Positions 22,098 to 30,954 of a stretch of DNA of 64,000 nucleotides are shown piece by piece. The position numbers and the translations under genes were made by a program. Numbering within the stretch: position 1 is the first letter of the stretch; each line of letters starts with the position of its first letter. The notes beneath the pieces are model-generated. The model worked only from the letters and a program-made list of their open reading frames with translations, did not search any database and was not told where the DNA came from. This DNA is from Thermoproteus sp. (GTDB lineage: Archaea; Thermoproteota; Thermoprotei; Thermoproteales; Thermoproteaceae), in NCBI GenBank assembly GCA_038893495.1, contig JAWARJ010000001.1, positions 868,001-932,000 on the forward strand, written 5' to 3'.

Positions 22098-22994
22098 GTG
22101 GATATAGGGATAATAAGGCCCTACGAAGTGGAGTTCCATCCGGGCGACGTGGCAGACCTAGAGGAGGCCATCGCAAAGAGGGGCCATAGGCCCTTGAGGA
22201 TCTATGTAGACATGATAGAGATAAGGCTCGGGAAGTCGGTCGAGGTCTGGCAAGGCATAGGCAGAGGGGAGCCGAGCAAAATAGAGGTGCCCGGCGCCGT
22301 CTTGAGGCATCTGGGTATATTTAGAGACTTCGAGCAGTTCTCATACAGGATATTCGCCGCGAGGGCCCTAGAGCTCGCTGGCACTTTTGTGGTGAACCCC
22401 GTGATGAGCTGGCTGATCGCCAGCGACAAGCTGGCGAGCTCTCTGGCGCTCCTAAAGGCCGGCCTGCCCGTGCCTCCAACTACTGCCACCGAGAACATGT
22501 TTGCGGCGTATAGGGCGGTCTCGAACTTCGGCGAGGTCGTGGTCAAGCCGTTGAGGGGCAGTATGGGCTACGGCGTGTTTAGGCTGGACGACCCCGACGT
22601 CGCCATGCACGTCTTTTCCATGTTGACAAATCTAAATAAGCCGTTTTATGTACAGAAATATTTAGAGAAGAATGGAGGCGACTATAGAGTCGTAGTAGTG
22701 GGCGATAGGGCCATAGGGGCCGAGTTCAGGCGGTCCGAGAGCTGGAAGTCCAACGTGGCTCAGGGCGCGAGGCCAGAGCGAGCCGAGCTGACCCAAGAGC
22801 TCGAGGAGCTGGCCGTGCGGGCCGTCAAGGCGTTGGGGCTCGAATATGGCGGCGTCGATATAGCTGAGACTAAAGACGGCTATTATATATTTGAAGTGAA
22901 CCCCACCATGTCTTGGCAGGGCTTTAAGGCCGCTACTGGGATAAACCCCGCTGAATATATAATCGATAGGCTCATCGAGCTGTTAAAGAAGTAG
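22098..22994 (+). CDS. ATP-grasp ligase, RimK family
   Basis: The 298-residue protein (GTG start) has the RimK-type ATP-grasp fold: NPVMSWLIASDKLASSLALL, the ATP-binding VVVKPLRGSMGYGVFRL, FYVQKYLEKNGGDYRVVVVG, and the metal site YIFEVNPTMSWQGF. Relatives add glutamate or other amino acids to proteins, coenzyme F420, tetrahydromethanopterin or the LysW carrier. The SWQGF ending resembles glutamate ligases. The acceptor cannot be settled here. Confidence 0.82.
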   Translation: MDIGIIRPYEVEFHPGDVADLEEAIAKRGHRPLRIYVDMIEIRLGKSVEVWQGIGRGEPSKIEVPGAVLRHLGIFRDFEQFSYRIFAARALELAGTFVVNPVMSWLIASDKLASSLALLKAGLPVPPTTATENMFAAYRAVSNFGEVVVKPLRGSMGYGVFRLDDPDVAMHVFSMLTNLNKPFYVQKYLEKNGGDYRVVVVGDRAIGAEFRRSESWKSNVAQGARPERAELTQELEELAVRAVKALGLEYGGVDIAETKDGYYIFEVNPTMSWQGFKAATGINPAEYIIDRLIELLKK

Positions 22995-22996
22995 GC

Positions 22997-23049
22997 TTTC
23001 AGCTCGTCGCGAGGACTTCACCAATCGTATTTGATGCCCATCATCACGC
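22997..23049 (-). ncRNA. Candidate C/D box sRNA
   Basis: On the minus strand GTGATGA (box C, 23047-23041) and CTGA (box D, ending at 22999) are 49 nt apart end to end, the usual size of Thermoproteales C/D sRNAs. GGTGAAG in the middle could be a degenerate C' box; no perfect D' box is seen. AATTTAAAAG at about 23077-23086 lies roughly 30 nt upstream as a promoter. It sits in the 79-base gap between two convergent genes. The guide next to box D would contain CTCGCGACGAG. Confidence 0.4.
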
Positions 23050-23073
23050 CTATATCGACCTACCGCCGGCCTT

Positions 23074-23349
23074 TTAAATTCGATGTCTTATCGAGGCGGC
23101 AGTCCTCCTAGCGGATTTGACGGTGCCTCTGACCTTGACGGTCCTACATCCATCTAACAACGCCACTAAGCCCCTGGTCCTCCTCACGAGCTCTCGGGGG
23201 ATTCCGATTATCAATATGTCGTCGTATATGCCCACCACCTCTAGTCTCACTACTTGGAACTTAAGCCCCAATACGGCTATCATGTAGAGCTTTATCCTCT
23301 CGAGGCAGTCCAGAGGGTCTTCGGATCTGATTAAGAGGTACCTACTCAT
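23074..23349 (-). CDS. rnp2: RNase P protein component Pop5
   Basis: This 91-residue protein ends the L15e - DUF54 - Rpp30 operon, where archaeal Pop5 normally stands, and has a compatible pattern ([54 protein letters not shown]). Pop5 pairs with Rpp30 to activate the RNase P RNA for tRNA 5' processing. It is shorter than typical Pop5 (about 110-130 residues). The call rests largely on gene order. Its start overlaps the Rpp30 end by 8 bases. Confidence 0.75.
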   Translation of the reverse strand: MSRYLLIRSEDPLDCLERIKLYMIAVLGLKFQVVRLEVVGIYDDILIIGIPRELVRRTRGLVALLDGCRTVKVRGTVKSARRTAASIRHRI

Positions 23350-23878
23350 GGGACGATATCAGCTCCACTAAGATCTCCATGCCCTTTACGAAGGGGCGGC
23401 TCCAAGACTCGTCGTCTGTGAGCTCCACCAGAAGGCTCGCGATGTCTATAGGCGACTTCACGTCTCGAGGGGACTCCACAGGCGTCGAGAAGAGCGTGAT
23501 CTCCGGCTCCAACACCTCAAGCCACTTAAGGAGCAGTTCGACATCCTTTAAGAGCGGCTTGAGCCTCAACTCTAAGTATTTGCCCGCATTTAGAGCTGCC
23601 CTCACTTGATCTCTAGTGATTACGTCGGAGGGATTCAACGTCAATATCTGTATCTCCTCCCTATATACATATACATTGAACTTAGACCTATTGGGGACGT
23701 ATGCCGTATTTATGTCCTCGCCCCTAACTACCGGCGCTATCTTCTCGGTGACCACTCCAGGCCTTACGAGCGCGGCTCTAACTCCCACCTCCCACAACGC
23801 CTCCTCGGCAGACTCGGCCGCTAGGTCCCACTCCACGAAGCCCCGCCTTATCCTAATTACCCTCGCCACACTTACCAC
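23342..23878 (-). CDS. rnp3: RNase P protein component Rpp30 (divergent)
   Basis: The 178-residue protein lies between DUF54 and Pop5, the usual place of Rpp30. A segment [20 protein letters not shown], followed by [16 protein letters not shown], matches the Rpp30 pattern in which an Asp/Arg-rich strand is followed by an AxxNGxxLEI helix-strand. It is shorter than typical Rpp30 (about 210) and many positions are divergent, in keeping with the reduced RNase P described for Thermoproteaceae. It overlaps the neighbours on both sides. Confidence 0.75.
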   Translation of the reverse strand: MVSVARVIRIRRGFVEWDLAAESAEEALWEVGVRAALVRPGVVTEKIAPVVRGEDINTAYVPNRSKFNVYVYREEIQILTLNPSDVITRDQVRAALNAGKYLELRLKPLLKDVELLLKWLEVLEPEITLFSTPVESPRDVKSPIDIASLLVELTDDESWSRPFVKGMEILVELISSHE

Positions 23879-24197
23879 CTTTAATTCTTATCCTGACAAC
23901 GTCGTCCGAATTAGATAGCGCCAACTCGCCTCTAGCTAATCTCTGTTTGTCCAGACGGACGTACAACTCGCCTCTAGGCTCAAGCCCCCGCCCGGCCAGT
24001 AGGGGACAGAGCTTACTCAATAGGGGTCTGCAGTCGTCCATAAAGGCGGTTATGAGGTATATGGGATTTCCGTAGTGGCCCTCGAGGGGCTCTATCACAT
24101 AGGGTAGCTCGCCAAAAGTTCGCAACAACGCGCCGTATACCTTATCTAAATCCTCCGTGGCGTGTACCAATACGCTTATCTCAGCAAAACATCTCAC
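23853..24197 (-). CDS. Exosome-associated RNA-binding protein, DUF54
   Basis: The 114-residue protein ([54 protein letters not shown]) matches the COG1325/DUF54 family in both pattern and position after L15e. The family is predicted to bind RNA and is encoded in the archaeal exosome superoperon. It overlaps L15e by 4 bases (ATGA) and Rpp30 by 26. Confidence 0.82.
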   Translation of the reverse strand: MRCFAEISVLVHATEDLDKVYGALLRTFGELPYVIEPLEGHYGNPIYLITAFMDDCRPLLSKLCPLLAGRGLEPRGELYVRLDKQRLARGELALSNSDDVVRIRIKGGKCGEGN

Positions 24198-24763
24198 TTC
24201 TCCTCCCCCTTAAGCTTGGGGAGGAGGGTCTGGCGTAATTTCTCTATGAGCCTCTTTTGTCTCTGCCTCAACCTTCTGGCCTTCCACCTACGTTTAGACT
24301 CCCTACCCACAATGCCGGCGTAATCGGGGTCGTTCTTTATGGTGGGGGCGTTGGGGTCAATCATGATTACCTCGAAATATCTATACATGCCGTCGTCGGC
24401 GACCCAGTAGCTACCCAACACCTCCAAGTTGGGGTAACGCCTCGCCGCCCTCTCCTCGGCCACTTGTTGCCAGCTCTTCCATAGAGTTATGCCGTAGACT
24501 CCCATCCTCTTAGGTCTCCTCCCCGAGTCGGGCCTCCTCCTATTGAAGGGTCCCCTCCTAACTCTGACTCTCACCACGACGATGCCCTGTTTGGCCTTGT
24601 AGCCCAGCGCCCTGGCCCTATTGAGCCTAGTGGGGCGTTCTATCCTCACTATTGCCGGCTGTTTACGCCACTCTATGAGCCTAGCCCTCAACACCTTCTC
24701 CTCCACCTCGCGGCCCTCCTTGGAGTACCACATGGCCATGTACGCATATGCCGATTTGGCCAT
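24194..24763 (-). CDS. rpl15e: Ribosomal protein eL15
   Basis: From the ATG at 24763 the product has 189 residues, beginning [18 protein letters not shown], a classical L15e start, with [39 protein letters not shown], and the C-terminal [17 protein letters not shown]. It is a large-subunit protein that binds 23S rRNA. AATTTATATTAGG lies about 24 nt upstream, so this ATG is the leaderless start of the operon with DUF54, Rpp30 and Pop5. Confidence 0.95.
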   Translation of the reverse strand: MAKSAYAYMAMWYSKEGREVEEKVLRARLIEWRKQPAIVRIERPTRLNRARALGYKAKQGIVVVRVRVRRGPFNRRRPDSGRRPKRMGVYGITLWKSWQQVAEERAARRYPNLEVLGSYWVADDGMYRYFEVIMIDPNAPTIKNDPDYAGIVGRESKRRWKARRLRQRQKRLIEKLRQTLLPKLKGEEK

Positions 24764-24978
24764 CGCCCACCACACTACCAGCCTAATATAAATTTTCCCG
24801 TCGAGAGGGCATCAGGCCGACGGAGGTAAGGCCCTGACTTGCCGATGTTTATTTCCAGTTAATGGCGTGACTAGACGCCTCTTGCCTTCCTCCGACGAGC
24901 TTCGACCTCGCCTTCTGTAAAGCCCGATTCGAGACTACAAGGAAATCGATATATCCCGCCGGCGGGCTCGGACCAAGG

Positions 24979-25860
24979 CTACGCACTCCATTTTTCCCTA
25001 CCTCTAAATAGATGACCCACATATGCAAAATTAAAGGCCCCCCTCCTATACGGGCCGAAGTCGTAAAGAAATGCGAAGTCAGTCGTTCTGGCTAGGTTGT
25101 ACATCGAGAAGATCCACGGCAGGTGTTCGGGCTTTCCCTGAATTAAGGCGTACTTAGGCCTCCCCTCCTCTCCATATAGCCACACCTGTACGTCTCCTAG
25201 GTTTATCTTCGAAGCCTTGCCTTCAGGCTTGCAACCAAACGACACGTAGACTCTGTCCTTCCCCATGGCGTATTCTAACTTTAGCTTCCTCCGCGGCGCC
25301 TCTACGCCCATAACCGATGAGTATACGTCCACCGCCGCGAATATTCGCTCGAAGGACCTAAGGGGGATGTAGGAACAATCTCCCCAAGAGTCTTTAAATT
25401 CGCCACATATGCTATACTGACCTCCTGTATAGCGCCTATACTCCACAACCAACTCCTGAAATTGACTCGTCTTCTCTAGAGGTAAGTCGATGCCCACGTC
25501 AGGAACGGGCAACGACTGATAGAGGGAAAGCGATGCGGAGAGCCACTTGTCGCCGACGATATGGGTGGGCTTCCCGGAGAGGAGAGCTCTTCTTACCCCC
25601 TCGAAGTTCATCACGTCGCACGAATCCACTACCAAGTCGTAATCGCCTTCAGGCGACTCTACGAACCTCACCGCAACCACCTCCCTCAAGAACTCTAAGG
25701 CGAATAGAGGCTCGAAGGGGGGCACGTCCATATATGGAGCTGTAGGGCTTGCCGTATACATATACACCTCGAAGCCGCTCCCTCTAAGGAGGTACGCCAA
25801 ATAGGCCGAGCCTGGCTCCAGCCCTCTTATCAAGACTTTACGGCGACTTGTTCCAACCAC
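24979..25860 (-). CDS. Rossmann-like protein next to ThyX, unknown function
   Basis: The 293-residue product starts with a nucleotide-binding-like strand and turn (KVLIRGLEPGSAYLAYLLRG), in the style of FAD/NAD-dependent enzymes, though the third Gly is a Ser-Ala. Later segments (DYDLVVDSCDVMNFEGVRRA, KLKLEYAMGKDRVYVSFGCK) do not fit a family I know. The GTG at 25860 gives a 31-base overlap with thyX; a TTG at 25833 would make a TTGA overlap with its stop. Co-transcription suggests a flavin- or folate-linked job, but this is inference. A gene-free stretch of 203 bases (24776-24978) lies downstream towards L15e. Confidence 0.6.
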   Translation of the reverse strand: MVGTSRRKVLIRGLEPGSAYLAYLLRGSGFEVYMYTASPTAPYMDVPPFEPLFALEFLREVVAVRFVESPEGDYDLVVDSCDVMNFEGVRRALLSGKPTHIVGDKWLSASLSLYQSLPVPDVGIDLPLEKTSQFQELVVEYRRYTGGQYSICGEFKDSWGDCSYIPLRSFERIFAAVDVYSSVMGVEAPRRKLKLEYAMGKDRVYVSFGCKPEGKASKINLGDVQVWLYGEEGRPKYALIQGKPEHLPWIFSMYNLARTTDFAFLYDFGPYRRGAFNFAYVGHLFRGREKWSA

Positions 25861-26561
25861 GGCTTCTCGGGTAGCGGCCCATGCTTCTCCTCGGCGTCCC
25901 TTATGGCGTAAAGGCGGCAGTCCTCGCCTTTCGGCACGCCGGTGCAGAAGTCCCTATGTAGGTTGGGCAGGTCCTCCCAGACCAGCCTCGCGAGGGTCGG
26001 CCAGAGCCTCCAGGCTATGGCGAATGCCTGCCAGCAGACGTGCCTAATCTCGGCCTGTGCCGGATAGGCGCATCTAAGCGGGGTGAAGGACAGAAGCAAC
26101 TCCCGCGCGTTCATCTGGACGGCGAACCTTACGGCCGCCGCGTTGGGGAGAGCCATCCTGGCGTACTCTGGCCTGAAGGAGCCCCTCAGCTTGAGGTAGT
26201 CCTCGTAGGCCCTCTGCAGGACCTCCGTTGGGAAGCCCCTCGGCACTACGAAGCGAAGTTCCCGCTTGGTGTAGTCCACATAGCGTTGCGACTCGGCCCA
26301 GTAGGAGGCCATCCTGTGCCTTATGAACTGCGTGTGGCACGCCCTTGAACATTCCACTAGAAATTGGACCCCCATGAACTCGAAGACAGACCAATGGCCC
26401 TGCCTGTAGAAGCCGGCCACGCGCCTCTCCACCGTCGCTTGGGGCGCCTTGAGGGCCTCGGCTGGGTCGGCCCCTCTGTATAGTATATCGGCCAGCGCCG
26501 CCACGAAGGCCTCGGAGCCCCACGAGCCCATGAGAACTACGCGGGGATCTACAAGTTTCAT
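25830..26561 (-). CDS. thyX: Flavin-dependent thymidylate synthase
   Basis: ThyX makes dTMP from dUMP with FAD, NADPH and methylene-tetrahydrofolate. The signature RHRMASYWAESQRYV matches RHRxxSxxxxSxR exactly, preceded by HWSVFEFMGVQFLVECSRAC and followed by ARELLLSFTPLRCAYPAQAEIR. From the ATG at 26561 (TTTTTATTACGCGG about 25 nt upstream) the protein has 243 residues, normal for the family. An in-frame ATG twelve codons upstream is less likely. Confidence 0.93.
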   Translation of the reverse strand: MKLVDPRVVLMGSWGSEAFVAALADILYRGADPAEALKAPQATVERRVAGFYRQGHWSVFEFMGVQFLVECSRACHTQFIRHRMASYWAESQRYVDYTKRELRFVVPRGFPTEVLQRAYEDYLKLRGSFRPEYARMALPNAAAVRFAVQMNARELLLSFTPLRCAYPAQAEIRHVCWQAFAIAWRLWPTLARLVWEDLPNLHRDFCTGVPKGEDCRLYAIRDAEEKHGPLPEKPWLEQVAVKS

Positions 26562-26637
26562 GTATGTCTCTCCGCGTAATAAAAACTGGTCGCTCATATC
26601 ACCCCGAAATTATTTATATCATCTTCGAGGTCGGGAT

Positions 26638-26853
26638 GTGTCTATAAACTGCCCCGTATGTAACCTCCCCGAGTGGGAGGCCATGCCCCCGCCGCATACT
26701 TACAGGCATAAAGGCCCCGAGAACACCATAATGATAGCTAGGTGTAAACACTGCGGAACTGTCTTTTACATATTTAGGACTAGATTCGACACGTATACGA
26801 TACAGATAGAGAAAGCCGAACGTAAACACGGCGCGATACCCCACCTGCAGTGA
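26638..26853 (+). CDS. Zinc-ribbon protein, 71 residues
   Basis: The GTG at 26638 follows AATTATTTATATC by about 25 nt and gives a 71-residue protein with two knuckles, NCPVCNLPEW and RCKHCGTVFYIF, a typical zinc ribbon. The rest is charged (IQIEKAERKHGAI). Its TGA overlaps the ATG of the tRNA thiolase gene (TGATG), so it may act with that enzyme or simply share its mRNA. It is divergent from thyX. Confidence 0.7.
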   Translation: MSINCPVCNLPEWEAMPPPHTYRHKGPENTIMIARCKHCGTVFYIFRTRFDTYTIQIEKAERKHGAIPHLQ

Positions 26854-27851
26854 TGCCGCTCTGTACTTCTTGCGGGAAGAGGCCGGCGCAGTTCTTCCGT
26901 AGGAGTAGCGGCGAGAAGCTATGTCTGCCTTGTCTCTTCAGATCTATTGAGGACAGGGTGAGGCGTACTATCCGTGAGGAGAAAATGATAGAGCCGGGCG
27001 ATAGAGTGGCCATAGCCATATCCGGCGGCAAGGACAGCTTAGTTCTCCTCGACATATTAGGCAAGCTGTACAAAAGGGGTTACTTCAGAGGCGTGGAGTT
27101 CGAGGCTTTTACGATAAACGAGGGGCACCCCTATAGTTGTTTTTATAGGATGAGTAGGACCGATTTTGTCAAGAAGCTGGCAAGCGAGTACGGAATACCA
27201 TATTCGGTATATACGTTCAAGGAGGTCTTCGGCCACAGCGCGCTTGAAGTAGCCGAGAGGCTCTGGAGGAACAACATCGACGTCCATATGTGCACAATAG
27301 ACGGCGTCCTTAGGCGTAAAGCCATGAACCTAATAGGCAAGAGACGCGGCTGGACTAAAATAGCCACTGCGCATAATCTAGACGACGAGGCCCAGACCGT
27401 CATGCTCAATGTGCTTATGGGCAACTTGAAGCGCTTCGCCTGGTTCAACCTAGAGGACGCAGAGGAGAAGGACCTCGTCAGGCGTATAAAGCCCCTCAAG
27501 TACATAAGGGAGGAGGAAATTGCGTTGTATGCGCACTACCACGGGATACCCTTCATGGAGCTCGAATGTCCATATGTCTACAACAACCCTAGGTACAACC
27601 TCAAGTTCCTGTTGGCCGAACTGGAGGAGAAGATGCCTAACGTGAAGTATAACCTAGTTAGCGTCGGCCGCCAGCTTGCAGACATATTGAGCGCAGAGAG
27701 GGGGACCTACAGCCGGTGTAAATACTGCGGGGCCCCTTCGGCTAGAGAGGTATGTAGAGCTTGTGAGCTGTTTGAGAGGGCCGGTCTCCTCGAGAGCTAC
27801 TTGAAAAATATTTCAAGCTATTTGAAGTCTGACGCAACCGCCTTCGTCTAA
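26853..27851 (+). CDS. TtuA/Ncs6-family tRNA 2-thiouridine synthetase
   Basis: The 332-residue protein has an N-terminal zinc knuckle pair (CTSC at 4-7, CLPC at 24-27), the PP-loop VAIAISGGKDSLVLL (SGGKDS at 57-62), TAHNLDDEAQTVMLNVLMG, and a C-terminal zinc module (CKYCGAPSAREVCRAC). Enzymes of this family thiolate U34 or U54 of tRNA and bind an Fe-S cluster with a CxxC pair plus a third Cys. Here the pair reads MCTIDGVLRR: C147 is kept but the second position is D150, while C239 (ELECPY) is present. The ATG at 26853 overlaps the zinc-ribbon stop. Confidence 0.85.
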   Translation: MPLCTSCGKRPAQFFRRSSGEKLCLPCLFRSIEDRVRRTIREEKMIEPGDRVAIAISGGKDSLVLLDILGKLYKRGYFRGVEFEAFTINEGHPYSCFYRMSRTDFVKKLASEYGIPYSVYTFKEVFGHSALEVAERLWRNNIDVHMCTIDGVLRRKAMNLIGKRRGWTKIATAHNLDDEAQTVMLNVLMGNLKRFAWFNLEDAEEKDLVRRIKPLKYIREEEIALYAHYHGIPFMELECPYVYNNPRYNLKFLLAELEEKMPNVKYNLVSVGRQLADILSAERGTYSRCKYCGAPSAREVCRACELFERAGLLESYLKNISSYLKSDATAFV

Positions 27852-28475
27852 CAGCCTATATCCCCTATTGGAGACCGAGGACATAAACACGTCGATATAT
27901 CTACGGAATAGGGGATATACAGTCCTACAATATTTGAGGTTCACCACGTTGGCCGTGCTGTTGTCCTCCTGTACGGTCGCCAGACCTCTCAATTGGACCA
28001 CATAGGCGGCTTCGTGTAGCTCCTCAATGTCGCCATCCTGCAACGCCGATTTTATTATCTCTGCGTCCCTCTTGGCCATATCGGCCGCCATCTTGTCTAG
28101 ATCCGTCAACTTAGCCACAAAGTCCCGTTCTACCGCTATCGACGGCTCGTTGTTTATTACATGTACTATCCACCTAGGGACGAAGATCCTCTTGGAGACC
28201 AGCCTGTAGTGAACCCTCTTGACGAAGGCGAACATGCCTAGCCTCTTGGGGAGCTCGTCGAGGTCTTGTTCCTCAACCGACGTCACGTCCACAATGAAGT
28301 GTATTTTAGTCCTGCCTGAGTCCAACGCGATGTTTAGTATATTTGCATTGTTGTCGGCGAACACGTTAGAGAGAGCTGCTAATATCCCAGGCTGGTCGAA
28401 ATTTAATTCGACCAGAAATTCGCCTATCTTTCCACCGAGATTATTAACAATGAGGTAGATCTCACGATTCAGCAT
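27813..28475 (-). CDS. ACT-domain protein
   Basis: The 220-residue protein has an N-terminal ACT domain (VELNFDQPGILAALSNVFAD, ILNIALDSGRTKIHFIVDVT), the usual small-molecule sensing fold. The rest is helical (VAKLTDLDKMAADMAKRDAE, LHEAAYVVQLRGLATVQEDN) and resembles regulators, perhaps an amino acid sensing one. It overlaps the convergent tRNA thiolase by 39 bases. Target and ligand are unknown. Confidence 0.7.
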   Translation of the reverse strand: MLNREIYLIVNNLGGKIGEFLVELNFDQPGILAALSNVFADNNANILNIALDSGRTKIHFIVDVTSVEEQDLDELPKRLGMFAFVKRVHYRLVSKRIFVPRWIVHVINNEPSIAVERDFVAKLTDLDKMAADMAKRDAEIIKSALQDGDIEELHEAAYVVQLRGLATVQEDNSTANVVNLKYCRTVYPLFRRYIDVFMSSVSNRGYRLLDEGGCVRLQIA

Positions 28476-28566
28476 TGGACCCCACTACATTCCTTATAAA
28501 AATCTTTACTAGGGGCCCGCAACCGCGCCGCGAGTCATGTTAAAAATCCTTTGAATACCCTCCACA

Positions 28567-30954
28567 GTGGCTAGGCTAAAAGAAGCCAGGTGGAACCTCG
28601 AATGGGAGGAGGAGCTCGTTAGGACTTGGGAGAAGGAGGGGCTATTCGCGATAAGGCTCAACTCAGAGGGCGACTTCCTAGTCATAGATACGCCGCCGCC
28701 CTATCCGAGCGGTAAGCCCCACATAGGGGGGACGGCGCATTACGCCCAGATAGACATGGTCGCGCGGTTCTTCAGGATGAGGGGATACAACGTCATATTT
28801 CCCTTCTACCTCGATAGAAACGGCCTTCCCGTAGAGGTACAGGTGGAGAAGAAATACGGCATAAACGCCCACGAGGTGCCAAGAGAGAAGTTCTTGGAGA
28901 TGTGTAGATCGGAGCTTGACAGCCTCGAGAGGGAGTTCATCTCGGTGTTTAGGAGGTGGGGCATGTCCTTCACCTATTGGGATAAGGGCACCGACAGCGA
29001 GGAGTACCGCGCGATGACTCAAAGGACGTTTATAGAGCTCTGGAGGAGAGGCCTCATATATGAGGCCGAGAGGCCCACCTTGTGGTGTCCTCGTTGCAGG
29101 ACGGCGCTGGCTGAAGCCGAAGTGGAATATAAAGAGGAGGATACCTATTTGAATTACATAAAGTTTAAAGTCAAAGAGACCGGCGAGGATATAATAATAG
29201 CCACTACACGTCCCGAGCTTCTGCCGGCCACTGTGGCTGTTATATTCAATCCGGGCGACGATCGGTATAGGCGGCTAGAGGGCCTACACGCCCTAGTGCC
29301 GCCTCTATGGCAGGAAGTGCCCATACTGCCCCACCCAGCCGCAAATCCGAAATTCGGGACTGGGCTAGTCATGATATCAACTTTTGGAGATACGCGCGAC
29401 CTCGCTATAGTCAACGAGCTGAAACTACCCATTAAGGTCATAGTGGACGAGGTCGGGAGGATTAAAGAGGGGCCCTACGCGGGGCTTTCGATCAGAGAGG
29501 CTCGCACCAAGATAGTACAAGATTTAGAGAGAGCAGGACTTCTAATAAGGCGTGAGCCTCTGCACCATACAGTGCCGGTCTGTTGGCGTTGCGGGACGCC
29601 TCTGGAGATCATAACAACGAGGGAGCTCTTCGTACACCAGCTCAAATTCAAAGAGCGCTTGTTGGAGCTGGCCGACAAGATGGAGTTCAGACCGCCCGAG
29701 TTCAAGAATATGTTGAAGGACTGGATAAAGTCGCTAGAGCTGGACTGGCCCGTATCGCGCCGTCGCTATTACGCCACTGAGGTCCCGCTCTGGTACTGCA
29801 AGAAGGGAGATCTGTTAATCCCCATCGCGCCTGAAGGCGGCAAGTACTATAGGCCCTGGCGCGACCAGCCGCCGCCTGAGGTCAAAGCACAATGTCCCGA
29901 TGGGGAGCTCATAGGCGACCCTAGAGTCCTTGATACTTGGTTCGACTCATCAATAAGTTGGATGTATGCGGCGGGCTACACTAAGGGCCTAGGCATCTTC
30001 GATAGAGTATACCCCCACAAGATATTGAGGCCCCAAGGCTACGAGATCATTAGGACTTGGCTCTACTACTCGTTGTTAAGGGCCTTTCTGCTTCACGATA
30101 ATATACCTTTCAAGTACGTGAGAATCAGCGGCATGGGCCTCGACGAGAAGGGAGAGGCCATGCACAAATCTAAGGGCAATATAATAGACCCGTTGCCGCC
30201 AGTGCAGAAATACGGAGCCGACGCAGTGAGGTTCTGGGCCGCCGCGGCGGCCAGGCTAGGAAGTGACTATCGCTATTTGGAGCCGTTGATAAAAGAGGGG
30301 CGCGATTTTGCCACGAAGATATGGAACATGGCGCGCTTCGTCTCGTCCTTCGAGGAGCCCTCTACCTACAAGCTGATGCCTATCGACAAGGCCATGTTGG
30401 CTAGGACCCACGAGGTCTCGTCTAGGGTAATAAAGGCCTATGCCGACTTCGACGTTTACGAACCTGCGTTGACTCTCTACGATTTCTTGTGGCATGAATT
30501 CGCCGACCACTACATAGAGCTGGTGAAGTCTAGGGCATATAATAGAGACGGCGTCTTCTCCAAGGACGAACAGAACGGCGCTATTTATACCCTCTACGCA
30601 GTCTTGAAGTACGGCTTGAAGCTATTGGCGCCCATAATGCCCTTCGTGACCGACAGGATCTGGCGTGAGCTCTACGGCAAGACCATACATAAGGAACGGA
30701 TAGAAGACCCGCCGGCGGAGTGGGCGGGAGATACAACTTTGTTCATATTGGCTAAGAAGATAAACAGCGCCGTCTGGCGGTATAAGAACAAGTTGGGAAA
30801 GAGCTTAGCCGAGCCGCTCGGAGCCGACCTCTACGTCCCCGAACAAGCGCTACAGGCGGCCGAAGATTTGCGGCTAGCACATAAGGCCAACGCGATAAAG
30901 GCCGGAAGGGGCAGAGAGCAAATAGACGAGGAGGGGCTGGTCTGGATAGGCTAG
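28567..30954 (+). CDS. valS: Valyl-tRNA synthetase
   Basis: The 795-residue class I synthetase has the HIGH motif as PYPSGKPHIGG, the archaeal ValRS stretch LDRNGLPVEVQVEKKYG, the editing-domain TTRPELLPATVAVIFNP, two zinc knuckles (LWCPRCRTALAEAEVEY, VCWRCGTPLEI), WPVSRRRYYATEVPLWYC, LRPQGYEIIRTWLYYSLLR and the KMSKS motif as MHKSKGN. LeuRS and IleRS fit less well at these sites. It starts with a GTG and its end overlaps the convergent helicase gene by 4 bases. Confidence 0.92.
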   Translation: MARLKEARWNLEWEEELVRTWEKEGLFAIRLNSEGDFLVIDTPPPYPSGKPHIGGTAHYAQIDMVARFFRMRGYNVIFPFYLDRNGLPVEVQVEKKYGINAHEVPREKFLEMCRSELDSLEREFISVFRRWGMSFTYWDKGTDSEEYRAMTQRTFIELWRRGLIYEAERPTLWCPRCRTALAEAEVEYKEEDTYLNYIKFKVKETGEDIIIATTRPELLPATVAVIFNPGDDRYRRLEGLHALVPPLWQEVPILPHPAANPKFGTGLVMISTFGDTRDLAIVNELKLPIKVIVDEVGRIKEGPYAGLSIREARTKIVQDLERAGLLIRREPLHHTVPVCWRCGTPLEIITTRELFVHQLKFKERLLELADKMEFRPPEFKNMLKDWIKSLELDWPVSRRRYYATEVPLWYCKKGDLLIPIAPEGGKYYRPWRDQPPPEVKAQCPDGELIGDPRVLDTWFDSSISWMYAAGYTKGLGIFDRVYPHKILRPQGYEIIRTWLYYSLLRAFLLHDNIPFKYVRISGMGLDEKGEAMHKSKGNIIDPLPPVQKYGADAVRFWAAAAARLGSDYRYLEPLIKEGRDFATKIWNMARFVSSFEEPSTYKLMPIDKAMLARTHEVSSRVIKAYADFDVYEPALTLYDFLWHEFADHYIELVKSRAYNRDGVFSKDEQNGAIYTLYAVLKYGLKLLAPIMPFVTDRIWRELYGKTIHKERIEDPPAEWAGDTTLFILAKKINSAVWRYKNKLGKSLAEPLGADLYVPEQALQAAEDLRLAHKANAIKAGRGREQIDEEGLVWIG

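Noticed and set aside
24776-24978. Possible small RNA upstream of eL15
   Set aside because: Looked for C/D or tRNA features; boxes are not in the right order or spacing on either strand, so nothing is called beyond the eL15 promoter.
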